This document shows, piece by piece, positions 17,662 to 26,099 of a stretch of 64,000 nt of DNA (its first letter is position 1; each line of letters opens with the position of its first letter). Location: assembly GCF_024623325.1 (NCBI RefSeq), contig NZ_JANJZD010000001.1:248001-312000 (forward strand). Direction: 5' to 3'. Origin of the DNA: Acetatifactor muris (GTDB lineage Bacteria; Bacillota; Clostridia; Lachnospirales; Lachnospiraceae). Position numbers and translations under genes: made by a program. The notes beneath the pieces were generated by a model, which was given only the letters and a program-made list of their open reading frames with translations, ran no database searches and had not been told where the DNA came from.

Positions 17662-19164
17662 ATGAACGGAAAAAGAAATAGAGAAAATCGCAGAAAAAAT
17701 CATTATACCGCTATCTGGCTTCCCTGTGTTCTTACGGCAGCGGCAGTGACATTCCTGCTGTGGGACGGTACCTCTGCTGGAGGAGAGATGTCGGACAGCC
17801 AGACAGTGCAGGCCAATGATATGGCCGGGGAAGAAGGCAGGTCCGGCATAGACGAAGGAGGGGAGAATCCGGATGGCGGAGAAGCGCAGAGGGAGAATAC
17901 CGACCAGGCAGGCGTCTCCGGACCGGAGGGTACCTCCCTGGGGGATTCCTCGGATACAGCACTACCAGGTGAGCTATCCGGGCAGCAGGACGCCTCTGCA
18001 CGCCAGGAGCCGTCCCAGGCCGATCAGCCGGAAATCACGCTGGTGATGGTGGGGGATATTCTGCTGCACACCCCGGTGGCGGAGAGCGGCATGCTGGAAA
18101 ACGGTGGGTATGATTTCAGCGCGGTTTTCGCAGAAATGAAAGGTGAAATCCAGGAGGCGGACCTGGCGCTGGTAAATCAGGAGGTAATCATCGGCGGAGA
18201 GGAACTGGGAGTCTCCGGGTACCCGACGTTCAATGCACCTTATGAGCTGGGCGACGCGCTGGCGGATACCGGTTTTGACGTGGTACTCCACGCCACCAAT
18301 CACGCACTGGATAAGGGGAAAAAGGGAATTGTGAACTGCCTCTCCTTCTGGAGGGAGAATTATCCTGACATGGCGGTGCTGGGGATTCATGACAGGGAAG
18401 AAGGACAGCAGGAGATTTATGTCTATGAACAGGATGGAATTCAGATAGCCATTTTGAACTATACTTACGGCACCAACGGGATTCCGCTGCCTGCGGATAT
18501 GCCTTTTGCGGTGGATATGCTGGACCGGGAGAGAGTGGCGGAAGATTTGCGCCAGGCCGGGGAACTGGCGGATTTCATAGTGGTATGTCCCCATTGGGGA
18601 ACGGAATATGTGCTGAATGCCACGAAAGAACAGGAAGACTGGGCGGCATTTTTCGCGGCAAACGGGGCCGACCTGATTCTGGGCACCCATCCTCATGTGA
18701 TTGAGCCAATAGAGTGGATATCCGGCAAAGAGCAGGAGCCGGGAGAAGGCTCGTTGGTTTATTATTCCCTGGGAAATTTTGTGAACTGGACCTCCGGCAC
18801 GGGAGAAGGTGTGGCTAACCGCATGGTGGGCGGCATGGCCCGTGTGACCATAGGGCTGGACGAGACAGGAGAAGCGGTGATTCAGGAGTATGATGTGGTG
18901 CCTCTGGTGTGTCATGTGGAACAGGGGTTTGGCGGCGTCACAGTGTATCCCCTTGACAAATATACGGAAGAACTGGCGGCTCGGAATGAAATTGTAAAGC
19001 AGGACGGCAGCTTTTCCCTGGAATACTGCCGGAATCTGGCGGCGGAGGTCTTTGGAGAAACGGCCCATAAGCCGGCCCTGGCCCACAGCCTCACTTCTTT
19101 TCAAAAAAGGCCTTTAACTGAAGACCTTCCGGAGGAATATCCAAAGTTAAGGTCTTATCAGTGA
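17662..19164 (+). CDS. CapA-family (poly-gamma-glutamate synthesis type) metallophosphoesterase-like protein
   Basis: 500-residue membrane-anchored extracellular protein. A single N-terminal membrane segment (~residues 19-36) is followed by a Gly/Glu/Ser-rich linker (to ~125) and a CapA/PGA_cap domain: LVMVGDILLHTP, ALVNQEVIIGG, FNAPYELGDALADTGFDVV, ATNHALDKG, CPHWGTEY and GTHPHVIEPIEW, with metal-binding Asp/His residues typical of the metallophosphoesterase fold. CapA-like proteins act in poly-gamma-glutamate capsule formation or related envelope steps, but no other cap genes are nearby, so the substrate is open. AGGAG precedes ATG 17662. The last 74 bp overlap the end of the convergent CotH-type gene, so its final ~24 residues share DNA with that gene. 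Confidence 0.87.
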   Translation: MNGKRNRENRRKNHYTAIWLPCVLTAAAVTFLLWDGTSAGGEMSDSQTVQANDMAGEEGRSGIDEGGENPDGGEAQRENTDQAGVSGPEGTSLGDSSDTALPGELSGQQDASARQEPSQADQPEITLVMVGDILLHTPVAESGMLENGGYDFSAVFAEMKGEIQEADLALVNQEVIIGGEELGVSGYPTFNAPYELGDALADTGFDVVLHATNHALDKGKKGIVNCLSFWRENYPDMAVLGIHDREEGQQEIYVYEQDGIQIAILNYTYGTNGIPLPADMPFAVDMLDRERVAEDLRQAGELADFIVVCPHWGTEYVLNATKEQEDWAAFFAANGADLILGTHPHVIEPIEWISGKEQEPGEGSLVYYSLGNFVNWTSGTGEGVANRMVGGMARVTIGLDETGEAVIQEYDVVPLVCHVEQGFGGVTVYPLDKYTEELAARNEIVKQDGSFSLEYCRNLAAEVFGETAHKPALAHSLTSFQKRPLTEDLPEEYPKLRSYQ

Positions 19165-20953
19165 GCTCTTCTGCAAGATTCGACTGCCAGCCCGCAAAAG
19201 TGTAGCCTTTGTCCGGCACGGCGGTGACAGTTATGGGATAATCCGTAACATAAGTTCCCTTCCATTCGCCTTCCGATAAATCGGGAACGATAGTATTCAG
19301 GAGAATGTGTCCGGCTTCGGCATCACTGACTGAAAGGGTGACAGAAGCCTGTGTTCCTGTCAGTCCGAACTCTTCTGAGAGATACCCTGTGATGGATTCT
19401 GTCCTGGCAGGAAAATAGTGCAGGGCCCATTCCGGAGTTCTCACATCCCAGGGAAGAGATACATCCCAGTTCTCATAAGCTTTCACTGCATTCTGAACGG
19501 TGAAATCCGTGTTGACCATATCCATAAAGCTGACGACAAACTGCCGGCGGAATGTGGGGTTCCGGAACAGGGCTGCCCACAGCGGGCGTGTGTTAAAGGC
19601 GCTGCCGGCATAGTGGGTATCCATGGTAAAAGTGTTGATGTCTTCCTCGAGTACGCCGTAATTCAGATTCTCCAGATCAAGGTCATAAAGAGCCCAGCGC
19701 CAGCGTCCGTCTTCGTATTCCCCGCTTCCCGGTTTTCTGGCTCTCCAGCACACGCTGTTCTTATTCTCGTTGTAGTCAAGATTTCCAAAATAAATATTGA
19801 CGCAGGAAAAATCAATATAGCTTTGAATATCAATAAGTCTGTTCAGCTCCTGATAGGCTTCCGGCGTGGACATATCATGGGTGTCAAGAAAGTCATAAAC
19901 GGCAAAATAGAGTGCGTGATCCTCCGCACTGCCGGAATCGACTCCGCCGCCTTTGACGATAATCACATTGTCGTCATCCACCCCATATTGCTCCTGAAAA
20001 AATTTACCGCTGTATTTCTCCTGAGCAAAAGTGGCATACCAGTAGGCGCCATTCAGATAGACAACCACTTCTCTGCTCTCTGCGGAAGCGATATTCCGAT
20101 CCTGAACCAGATGCTGAATGTAGGCGTTCATAAAACCGGAGCGAAGCGCAAAGGAATGAGTTTTCCAGTCCCCGAAAAGGGGAATGTCAAACCAGTTGCT
20201 TCCGCTGTACTTTTTTCTGGAGTAGACGGAAAACCGTTTAAGACCGTATTCCCGGGCAGAAGCCCCCTGGATACGAATCCCCACAGGCTGTTGCAGTATA
20301 CTGTCATTTTCGAATAATTCCAGTACGGCAGGGCGCTCCCAGTCCATTCCATGCTGAAGGAAGTTCGGCATGGGTATATTACCGGACTGTTCTCCCAGAT
20401 ACCAGTCGTCATAGGCTTTGCCGGTCACATAGATTCCGCTGTCGCCGAATAAGTCATCCGGGTCTGCCACCAGAGAAACCACCAGCTTCCCGCGATCTTC
20501 GTCTCGATCTACAAAATAGGTTGCAGTCACAATATCGCTGCATGTATTCCGGCTGTCTATGGCGACGGCGCGGACTACGGTTGCCAGGATGGTATGGTCT
20601 TCTCCATACGCTTCCTGCCACTCCTCCTGCATATTCTGAATATGAATATTGTCATTTTCTCCGTCTCCGCGGCGGGAAATGGCAATGGGTTCCGTATAGA
20701 GAATGGAATCCGATGTGGGAATGCTGCCGTCCAGTGTATAATATATACTGACATTGTCCGGCGAAGTGATACTCAGGGAAAAGGGATTGTCATAGAATCC
20801 GCTCTCCGCCGACAGAACCGGCGCTGACAGATCAGTATCGTTTATCAGAATATCCCATTCCTCCTGCCCTTTGATGCCCAGCGCGATGCCGGCGGTCAGA
20901 ATCAGTACAAGAGCAGCCACAAAAAGCATATAGAATATATTTGCTCTTTTCAT
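19091..20953 (-). CDS. CotH-type kinase family protein, membrane-anchored
   Basis: 620-residue secreted or membrane-tethered protein. An N-terminal membrane segment (~8-27) is followed by a chitobiase-like/beta-sandwich domain (SIYYTLDGSIPTSDS), then the CotH atypical protein-kinase domain: RIQGASAREYGLKRFSVYSRKKY, ALRSGFMNAYIQHLV, YWYATFAQEKYSGKFFQEQYG, and the catalytic-type DYNENKNSVCW and WALYDLDLEN motifs. A C-terminal repeat with GYTFAGW follows. CotH proteins phosphorylate secreted proteins in spores and elsewhere; the target here is unknown. It is third in a VTC-DUF4956-CotH operon (33-bp gap), a gene set that recurs in Firmicutes. Its 3' end overlaps the CapA gene by 74 bp. Confidence 0.88.
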   Translation of the reverse strand: MKRANIFYMLFVAALVLILTAGIALGIKGQEEWDILINDTDLSAPVLSAESGFYDNPFSLSITSPDNVSIYYTLDGSIPTSDSILYTEPIAISRRGDGENDNIHIQNMQEEWQEAYGEDHTILATVVRAVAIDSRNTCSDIVTATYFVDRDEDRGKLVVSLVADPDDLFGDSGIYVTGKAYDDWYLGEQSGNIPMPNFLQHGMDWERPAVLELFENDSILQQPVGIRIQGASAREYGLKRFSVYSRKKYSGSNWFDIPLFGDWKTHSFALRSGFMNAYIQHLVQDRNIASAESREVVVYLNGAYWYATFAQEKYSGKFFQEQYGVDDDNVIIVKGGGVDSGSAEDHALYFAVYDFLDTHDMSTPEAYQELNRLIDIQSYIDFSCVNIYFGNLDYNENKNSVCWRARKPGSGEYEDGRWRWALYDLDLENLNYGVLEEDINTFTMDTHYAGSAFNTRPLWAALFRNPTFRRQFVVSFMDMVNTDFTVQNAVKAYENWDVSLPWDVRTPEWALHYFPARTESITGYLSEEFGLTGTQASVTLSVSDAEAGHILLNTIVPDLSEGEWKGTYVTDYPITVTAVPDKGYTFAGWQSNLAEELTDKTLTLDIPPEGLQLKAFFEKK

Positions 20954-20985
20954 ACGGGTTTTCGTCCTTCCGTGTACATATCCTT

Positions 20986-21660
20986 TCAGCAGGCGGCATC
21001 TCCCTTGTGGGTGACCATGGAGACAGAAATGACACCTTCAATGCTATTTAAGTCATTCAGCAGACTCTCACAGTTTTTTGATTTGATTTCCATGAGAAAA
21101 TCAGCACTTTCCTTTGTGAGATTGCGGGATTTCACATTATAGTTTTTATCATGTGCTCTGACAGTATCATAAATTTTATCCGCACAGGCATTGCTCTCCG
21201 CATTGATTACCAGAATCATGGATTTACGGATTTCGGGCAGGCGGTAAAAAACCAGCACCAGAATTGTGGCCATCAGAGATAATACAAAAGCCAGTCCCAC
21301 CATACCGGCCCCGCAGATGATGCCGATGCTGATACTCCAGAACATGAAAATCAGATCCAGGGGTTCTTTCACAGCCGTGCGGAATCTGACGATGGAGAGT
21401 GCACCCACCATGCCCAGGGAGACGATGACGCTGCTCTGAATGGCGATAATAATGGCGGCGGTGATGACGCTCATGAGAATCAGAGAGGTGTTGAAGCTTT
21501 TGGAGTAGAAAGTATTTGTCGTGACGATACGGTAGATAAAATAGATATAGATACCCAGAACTGCAGCCATCACCATTAAGATTGCCACATCCCGGATCAG
21601 TAAGTTTGTGTTTTGAAATCCTTTCAGGAAAGATTTTTTGATGACATCCTGTATACTCAT
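20986..21660 (-). CDS. DUF4956 membrane protein
   Basis: 224-residue polytopic membrane protein of the DUF4956 family, with about four membrane helices (roughly residues 24-46, 60-84, 100-118, 120-138), the conserved VGALSIVRFRTAVKEPLDLIFMFW stretch between them, and a soluble C-terminal domain. The function is not established; members travel with VTC-type polyphosphate polymerase domains and CotH kinases. GGAGG lies 7 bp before ATG 21660. It is the middle gene of the operon, 24 bp after the VTC gene. Confidence 0.88.
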   Translation of the reverse strand: MSIQDVIKKSFLKGFQNTNLLIRDVAILMVMAAVLGIYIYFIYRIVTTNTFYSKSFNTSLILMSVITAAIIIAIQSSVIVSLGMVGALSIVRFRTAVKEPLDLIFMFWSISIGIICGAGMVGLAFVLSLMATILVLVFYRLPEIRKSMILVINAESNACADKIYDTVRAHDKNYNVKSRNLTKESADFLMEIKSKNCESLLNDLNSIEGVISVSMVTHKGDAAC

Positions 21661-21684
21661 TTTTGTTCCTCCGTTTCGATGTGT

Positions 21685-22380
21685 TCAAACAGTGCTGTAA
21701 TTTCTGCACAGGCTGTATTTTGAAAAGCTGGTTCTTCGAAGATCCTGTCCGCCGGCCAGCAGTTCAACGATGGCGGCCGGAAGAAATTCATCGTATTTTA
21801 CTTCCAGAATATGCATTCCATCCGGCAGAATGTTTCTAAAGGGCAGATTTCTCTCCAGAAAATGCCGGGTCTGTGCAGAGGAACGGACAGACCTGTCAAA
21901 GGTTATCCGGACATTTCCCGCCGGGTAGACATAAGGGGTTCGAGTATATTCTACAATTACCCGGGGAGTCAGAAGCAGGCTGCTTCGTTCCAGAAGAAAG
22001 TAATGCAGCAGCTCATTCGAATCTGATTCGGTGGGGAACAGAGAATTTCCCTGAAGCAGCGTCTTACATTGCCTGTCCGTAAGTATGCACAGTTCCTTTG
22101 CTTTCAGACCATGATGAGAATATTTACATTCCAGCCGGATAAATTCCGGATTGCTGTCATAGATTCGCAGTCGGTATTTTCTCCTGTCATCGATACCACT
22201 CAGGTTTGCCGCATAACAATGGTCCGCATAAGTATCAAAATAGAGGCTCCTGATTACATAGCTTCCGGAGATTCCGGCGTGTGAATCCGTCTTGCAGATA
22301 TGTCGGACTTTTTCCTCCATGTGTCGGAGATTGTACTCGGCGCACAGAAATTTCAGCTCGTGACGATATTTGAGACTCAC
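21685..22380 (-). CDS. VTC-domain (polyphosphate polymerase-like) protein
   Basis: 231-residue protein with the VTC domain: YRHELKFLCAEYN, IRSLYFDTYADHCY, DRRKYRLRIY, FIRLECKYSHHGLKAKE, then RVIVEYTRTPYVYP..VRITFDRSVR and a C-terminal HILEVKYDEFLP. These basic and acidic residues line the tunnel of the CYTH/VTC fold that makes or binds polyphosphate. I place the start at GTG 22380 because AAGGAG sits 5 bp upstream and the family begins just before YRHE. The open frame runs back to 22671, but a minus-strand promoter at 22458-22486 makes that extension untranscribed. First gene of the operon with DUF4956 and CotH. Confidence 0.85.
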   Translation of the reverse strand: MSLKYRHELKFLCAEYNLRHMEEKVRHICKTDSHAGISGSYVIRSLYFDTYADHCYAANLSGIDDRRKYRLRIYDSNPEFIRLECKYSHHGLKAKELCILTDRQCKTLLQGNSLFPTESDSNELLHYFLLERSSLLLTPRVIVEYTRTPYVYPAGNVRITFDRSVRSSAQTRHFLERNLPFRNILPDGMHILEVKYDEFLPAAIVELLAGGQDLRRTSFSKYSLCRNYSTV

Positions 22381-22457
22381 TTTTTCTCCTTTTCCAATCA
22401 TTGCTTCTGAAACTGCATGATTCGCAGGACAGACTTTTTCATCCATAATTGTCTTAA

Positions 22458-22486
22458 GAATATATGAATGTTCGTATGTTGTCAAG
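22458..22486 (-). promoter_or_regulatory. Promoter of the VTC-DUF4956-CotH operon
   Basis: On the minus strand: -35 TTGACA (22486-22481), 17-bp spacer, -10 TATTCT (22463-22458). The expected start near 22451 fixes the first gene's start downstream of it. Confidence 0.78.
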
Positions 22487-22522
22487 CTTTGACTGAAATA
22501 CGGTACCCTGTAAGTATATCCG

Positions 22523-22551
22523 TTGACAAAAAATAAGGTCAGTGCTAAGCT
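22523..22551 (+). promoter_or_regulatory. Divergent promoter of the membrane-anchored protease
   Basis: -35 TTGACA (22523-22528), 17-bp spacer ending TGC, -10 TAAGCT (22546-22551). It lies back to back with the operon promoter, about 60 bp before the protease start. Confidence 0.7.
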
Positions 22552-22612
22552 CTTAATATCAGAAAAGCCCGTATGTGTAAATAGCTGCAGACGGGAGACG
22601 GGGAAAGCATAG

Positions 22613-24142
22613 GTGAAAAGTGCAGATAAAAAGCACAGAAGGCAGAAGCTTCTTATCTTCCTTGTGTGCATTTCCCTGCTTATGGCAGGGGGGTTAATCT
22701 TCTATTTTCATATCTACAGGGTAGTACCGGTGTTCAGCGAGACGGTCTGCGAGTACGGAGAGCCTTTGAGCCAGAATATAACCGACTACCTTTCGGGGTC
22801 TGAATGGTCCGTACATCTGGGAGAGCTTGATCTGTCTCAGGTGGACGAAGGGAATACGGGAGTCTATCAGGCGGTTGTCTATCATGGAGGCACTGCCTAT
22901 ACCTATACCATAACCATTCAGGATACCATACCGCCGGAGATTCAGTGGAAAGAAGGACAGATTTATCTGGCGGCGAACGCAATGTGCACAGTGGAGGATG
23001 TCATAGACAGTGTGTCGGACGCGGATCCTCTGGCAGAAGCTTTTTTCCGCCGGGACGGGACAGAACAGAAAGAAATCAGTTTTGACCAGGTGGGAGAATA
23101 TGAACTGGAAGTGTGTGCCAGAGACCGGGCCGGGAACGAAAGCGCCGGCCGGGTCCATGTCATTGTGGATACGCCTCCCAGACTGGAGGGAATTCACAAC
23201 TTCTATTGTGTGCCGGGAAGCGAACCGGATTATCTGGACGCGGTGACCGCCTGGGATGATATGGACGGTGACCTGACAGAAAAAATACGGGTGGATGATT
23301 CCGAGATAGAATTAGACAGAGAAGGTGTGTATCCGCTGCGCTATCTGGCGGAAGACAGCTGCGGGCTTGAGACTGTGGCCGAAGCGAGAATTATGGTGGC
23401 CGAGGCGGAGGATATCCAGGAGCTGATAGGCTGGCGACAGATTGATTACAGGAAGGATACTATTCTGGGGGCGCCCAATATCTATGATGCGGGTGTTTCG
23501 GAGCAGGAGAACATGGAGGAGGCTCTGGAATATATGCGTCCCACGTTTGTACACCTGTACTTTGACAAGGGACGGGGCGGATACAGCTCCGGCTCCGGTT
23601 ACCTTATGGAGATTACGGAAGAATATATATACATTTGTTCCAACCGCCATGTGGTGGAAAAAAGTGATGAGTGGGATGTTTACTTTTATGACGGCACGAA
23701 AGTAAAAGGCAGGGTTCTGGGGGTCAGCGAAGGGTATGATGTAGGTGTGGTGGTGGTGAACCGGGGAGATGTGCCGGAGAGACTGCTTGAGAAGCTGATG
23801 ACCATACATATTGACCGGACTTACTGGGAAGGGCTGGACCAGCAGGGCCTTGAACTGGCATTGGAACGAATTGACAGAGAGGGAGGACTGATTCATGTCA
23901 CCACCGGAAATCTGGTCAGGGTAAAGCAGTATTTTGAGTGGAATATGCAGCAGCACCACACAGAAGTGACCGTGGAGCTGGTGCACGGGGATTCCGGATC
24001 GGCGATTATAGACGGTTACGGCAACCTGATCTGTATGGCGTATGCTTTTTCTGTCAATCCTACCAGATACTGGTGCGTTCCTCTGGACGGAATCCTGGAA
24101 AGCTACGCGCAGATTACGGGGCGTATGCCTTATGTATACTGA
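22613..24142 (+). CDS. Membrane-anchored trypsin-like serine protease with Ig-like domains
   Basis: 509-residue protein: one N-terminal membrane helix (~13-33), two or three DUF5011/Ig-like beta domains (~60-265, e.g. DTIPPEI, VGEYELEVCARDRAGNES, DMDGDLTEKI, EGVYPLRYLAEDSCG), then a trypsin-type domain. The catalytic triad is visible: His346 in SNRHVV, Asp376 in GYDVGVVV and Ser461 in HGDSGSAI. The active domain should lie outside the cell. GTG 22613 is the start; a ribosome site (GGGAAAG) is weak. It is divergent from the VTC-DUF4956-CotH operon and probably co-regulated. Substrate unknown; processing of envelope proteins is a guess. Confidence 0.84.
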   Translation: MKSADKKHRRQKLLIFLVCISLLMAGGLIFYFHIYRVVPVFSETVCEYGEPLSQNITDYLSGSEWSVHLGELDLSQVDEGNTGVYQAVVYHGGTAYTYTITIQDTIPPEIQWKEGQIYLAANAMCTVEDVIDSVSDADPLAEAFFRRDGTEQKEISFDQVGEYELEVCARDRAGNESAGRVHVIVDTPPRLEGIHNFYCVPGSEPDYLDAVTAWDDMDGDLTEKIRVDDSEIELDREGVYPLRYLAEDSCGLETVAEARIMVAEAEDIQELIGWRQIDYRKDTILGAPNIYDAGVSEQENMEEALEYMRPTFVHLYFDKGRGGYSSGSGYLMEITEEYIYICSNRHVVEKSDEWDVYFYDGTKVKGRVLGVSEGYDVGVVVVNRGDVPERLLEKLMTIHIDRTYWEGLDQQGLELALERIDREGGLIHVTTGNLVRVKQYFEWNMQQHHTEVTVELVHGDSGSAIIDGYGNLICMAYAFSVNPTRYWCVPLDGILESYAQITGRMPYVY

Positions 24143-24214
24143 CGGACTGTATGCCGCAGCCGCATGGAAATCCAGGTAAGATATAAGCTTTAACTTGGAT
24201 ATGGGAATGCATCC

Positions 24215-24300
24215 AATCTTGTGTTGAAGACGAAGATGCCATACGCGTCTGACAGCCTCGGGGTTGGCGCAGGGAAGCACGAAACGCCTGGCGGCTTCCG
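24215..24300 (+). promoter_or_regulatory. Possible ZTP (pfl-type) riboswitch upstream of folD
   Basis: The leader just before folD contains GGGAAGCACGA followed by ACGCCTGG, resembling the conserved 3' half of pfl/ZTP riboswitches, and TTGTGT upstream can pair with GCACGA as a P1-like stem. folD is a common ZTP target. The expected GACUGGCG joining segment and a clean pseudoknot are not obvious, so this is only a candidate. Confidence 0.3.
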
Positions 24301-24345
24301 CAGGCAGGAGACAGAATTTATATAATGGGAACAGGAGAGAAGAAA

Positions 24346-25185
24346 ATGGCTCAGATAATCGACGGAAAAAAGATATCTCAGGAAATCAAAGAGGAATTAA
24401 AGGAAAAAGTGGCGCAGATGAAGGCACAGGGGATAGAGCGGTGCCTGGCAGTGATACAGGTGGGCAATGACCCCGCCTCCGCCGTATATGTGAAAAATAA
24501 GAAAAAAGCCTGCGAGTATATTGGAATTCGTTCTGCTTCTTATGAGCTGGCGGAGGAAACCACGGAGGAGGAGCTGCTGAAGCTCATTGAAGAACTGAAC
24601 AGACAAAAAGATATAGACGGAATTCTGGTGCAGCTGCCTCTGCCGAAACATATCAATGAGGACAGAATCCTGCTGGCCATTGCACCGGAGAAAGATGTGG
24701 ACGGTTTCCACCCTGTGAATGTGGGGAATCTGAGCATCGGCAGACCGGGCTATGTGTCCTGCACCCCTGCCGGGATTATCCAGCTGCTGAAGCGTTCAGG
24801 AATCGAAATCGAAGGGAAAGAGTGCGTGGTGCTGGGCAGAAGCAATATTGTGGGAAAGCCAATGGCCGCACTTCTCCTTCGGGAGAACGGCACTGTCACA
24901 ATCTGCCATTCCAGAACAAAGAATCTGAAGGAAATTACCCGGAGAGCAGATATCCTCGTGGTGGCCATCGGGAAACCGAAGTACGTGAGCGCAGATTATG
25001 TGAAGGAAGGGGCTGTGGTTATTGATGTGGGCATTCACAGAATGGAAAATAAGAAACTGTGCGGCGATGTGGATTTTGAAAATGTAGCCCCCGGAACCTC
25101 TGCCATTACTCCGGTTCCGGGAGGGGTGGGCCCCATGACCATAGCCATGTTGATGCATAACTGTGTGGAAGGGATAAAAGGATAA
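24346..25185 (+). CDS. folD: Bifunctional methylenetetrahydrofolate dehydrogenase/cyclohydrolase
   Basis: FolD oxidises 5,10-methylene-THF to methenyl-THF and hydrolyses it to 10-formyl-THF in the cytosol, feeding purine and one-carbon metabolism. 279 residues, standard length. Motifs in order: SAVYVKNKKKAC with the catalytic Tyr and Lys, DGILVQLPLPKHI, EKDVDGFHPVNVG, SCTPAGII, the Rossmann VVLGRSNIVGKPMA, and GGVGPMTIAML near the end. The start at ATG 24346 (MAQIIDGKK) has AGGAGAG upstream; a longer frame from 24325 is less likely. It stands alone between the protease and the convergent exosortase gene (17 bp apart, no clear terminator). Confidence 0.97.
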   Translation: MAQIIDGKKISQEIKEELKEKVAQMKAQGIERCLAVIQVGNDPASAVYVKNKKKACEYIGIRSASYELAEETTEEELLKLIEELNRQKDIDGILVQLPLPKHINEDRILLAIAPEKDVDGFHPVNVGNLSIGRPGYVSCTPAGIIQLLKRSGIEIEGKECVVLGRSNIVGKPMAALLLRENGTVTICHSRTKNLKEITRRADILVVAIGKPKYVSADYVKEGAVVIDVGIHRMENKKLCGDVDFENVAPGTSAITPVPGGVGPMTIAMLMHNCVEGIKG

Positions 25186-25202
25186 GAAATCAGTTAATTC
25201 TG

Positions 25203-26045
25203 CTAATCCTGTTTTCTCCGGAAAAGGCAGGTCAGTCTGGCACTTAATCGATTTTTCAGGGGAGAGAACAGTGTATACAGAAGCAGGATGCACAGGAGGA
25301 TGCCTCCGCAGCAGACAGCTACAAGCAGGGCAAAATCCGTAAATCTCGCACCGTTTTTCCGGTATGCTCTGTTGAGAAAAGGGAGCCCCAGGACGATTAA
25401 AAAGTACCAGAATACCGGAGGGACACATTTGCGCAGAAGCAATGTCCACGGAGAAGCTATGCCGAAACCTGTGCGGCTGCTTTCACTGTGTCTGCGGAAA
25501 GCATATTCCGTGAGGTGAAAAACGGTCAGCAGGGAGATAAAATACACAACAATTCCGATGACGGTGTGGAGCCTGTCAGGAGGCAGAAGCCTTTGCACAA
25601 AGTTTATATCTTCCACATAGAAAGGAAGATAGATTGCCGCGATGATTCTCAGCCCATTGACGAAAACCGTCAGAATCCAGGAAAGGGAAAGGCTGGCAAT
25701 GAACCAGAGGCTTTTTTTCAGGATACAGGCATTTCCCACCCGATGCAGGAAGGAGAAAAGCAGGGTGGCAAAGGCTATAAGCATAAACTGCACACCGGAG
25801 CAGGATGGCGCAATGAGAAGGCGCAGGCTGTGATTTACATAGCCTGTGCCTTCTTCATATACAAAGGGAATGCCGCTTAACAGTTCCACCCACCCTGTGG
25901 TGGGAGCCAGGATCCACAGCAGTTCGTCACTGCCGGCGCCGCTGTAGAAATATTTGATTCCCAAAAGAAGCAGGAGGCCCAGAAGATAAAAGGAGAGGTC
26001 TGGCCTGAGCTTTTTAATATTGTTTTTACTGAGTAGATTTTTCAT
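25203..26045 (-). CDS. xrtK: Exosortase (XrtK-like)
   Basis: 280-residue polytopic membrane protein with about seven helices and the exosortase/archaeosortase catalytic triad in order: Cys82 in APSCSGVQFMLI, Arg133 in VNGLRIIAAIYL and His160 in DRLHTVIGIVVYF. These enzymes cut C-terminal sorting signals (PEP-CTERM and relatives) at the membrane. The short length and sequence remind me of exosortase K. Its gene directly follows (54 bp) a VIT-VWA protein whose tail has an EPG motif, a membrane helix and an Arg cluster, the obvious single substrate. Exosortases are rare in Gram-positive Firmicutes, which use LPXTG sortases. Family certain; the subfamily letter is my best recognition. Confidence 0.82.
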   Translation of the reverse strand: MKNLLSKNNIKKLRPDLSFYLLGLLLLLGIKYFYSGAGSDELLWILAPTTGWVELLSGIPFVYEEGTGYVNHSLRLLIAPSCSGVQFMLIAFATLLFSFLHRVGNACILKKSLWFIASLSLSWILTVFVNGLRIIAAIYLPFYVEDINFVQRLLPPDRLHTVIGIVVYFISLLTVFHLTEYAFRRHSESSRTGFGIASPWTLLLRKCVPPVFWYFLIVLGLPFLNRAYRKNGARFTDFALLVAVCCGGILLCILLLYTLFSPLKNRLSARLTCLFRRKQD

Positions 26046-26099
26046 GGATTTACTACCTTCCCTGTCTGTTTCTCAGCAGGTGAAACAGGAGCGTTGCAG

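Noticed and set aside
22381..22671. N-terminal extension of the VTC protein to 22671
   Set aside because: Lies upstream of its promoter at 22458-22486; the GTG at 22380 has AAGGAG at 5 bp.
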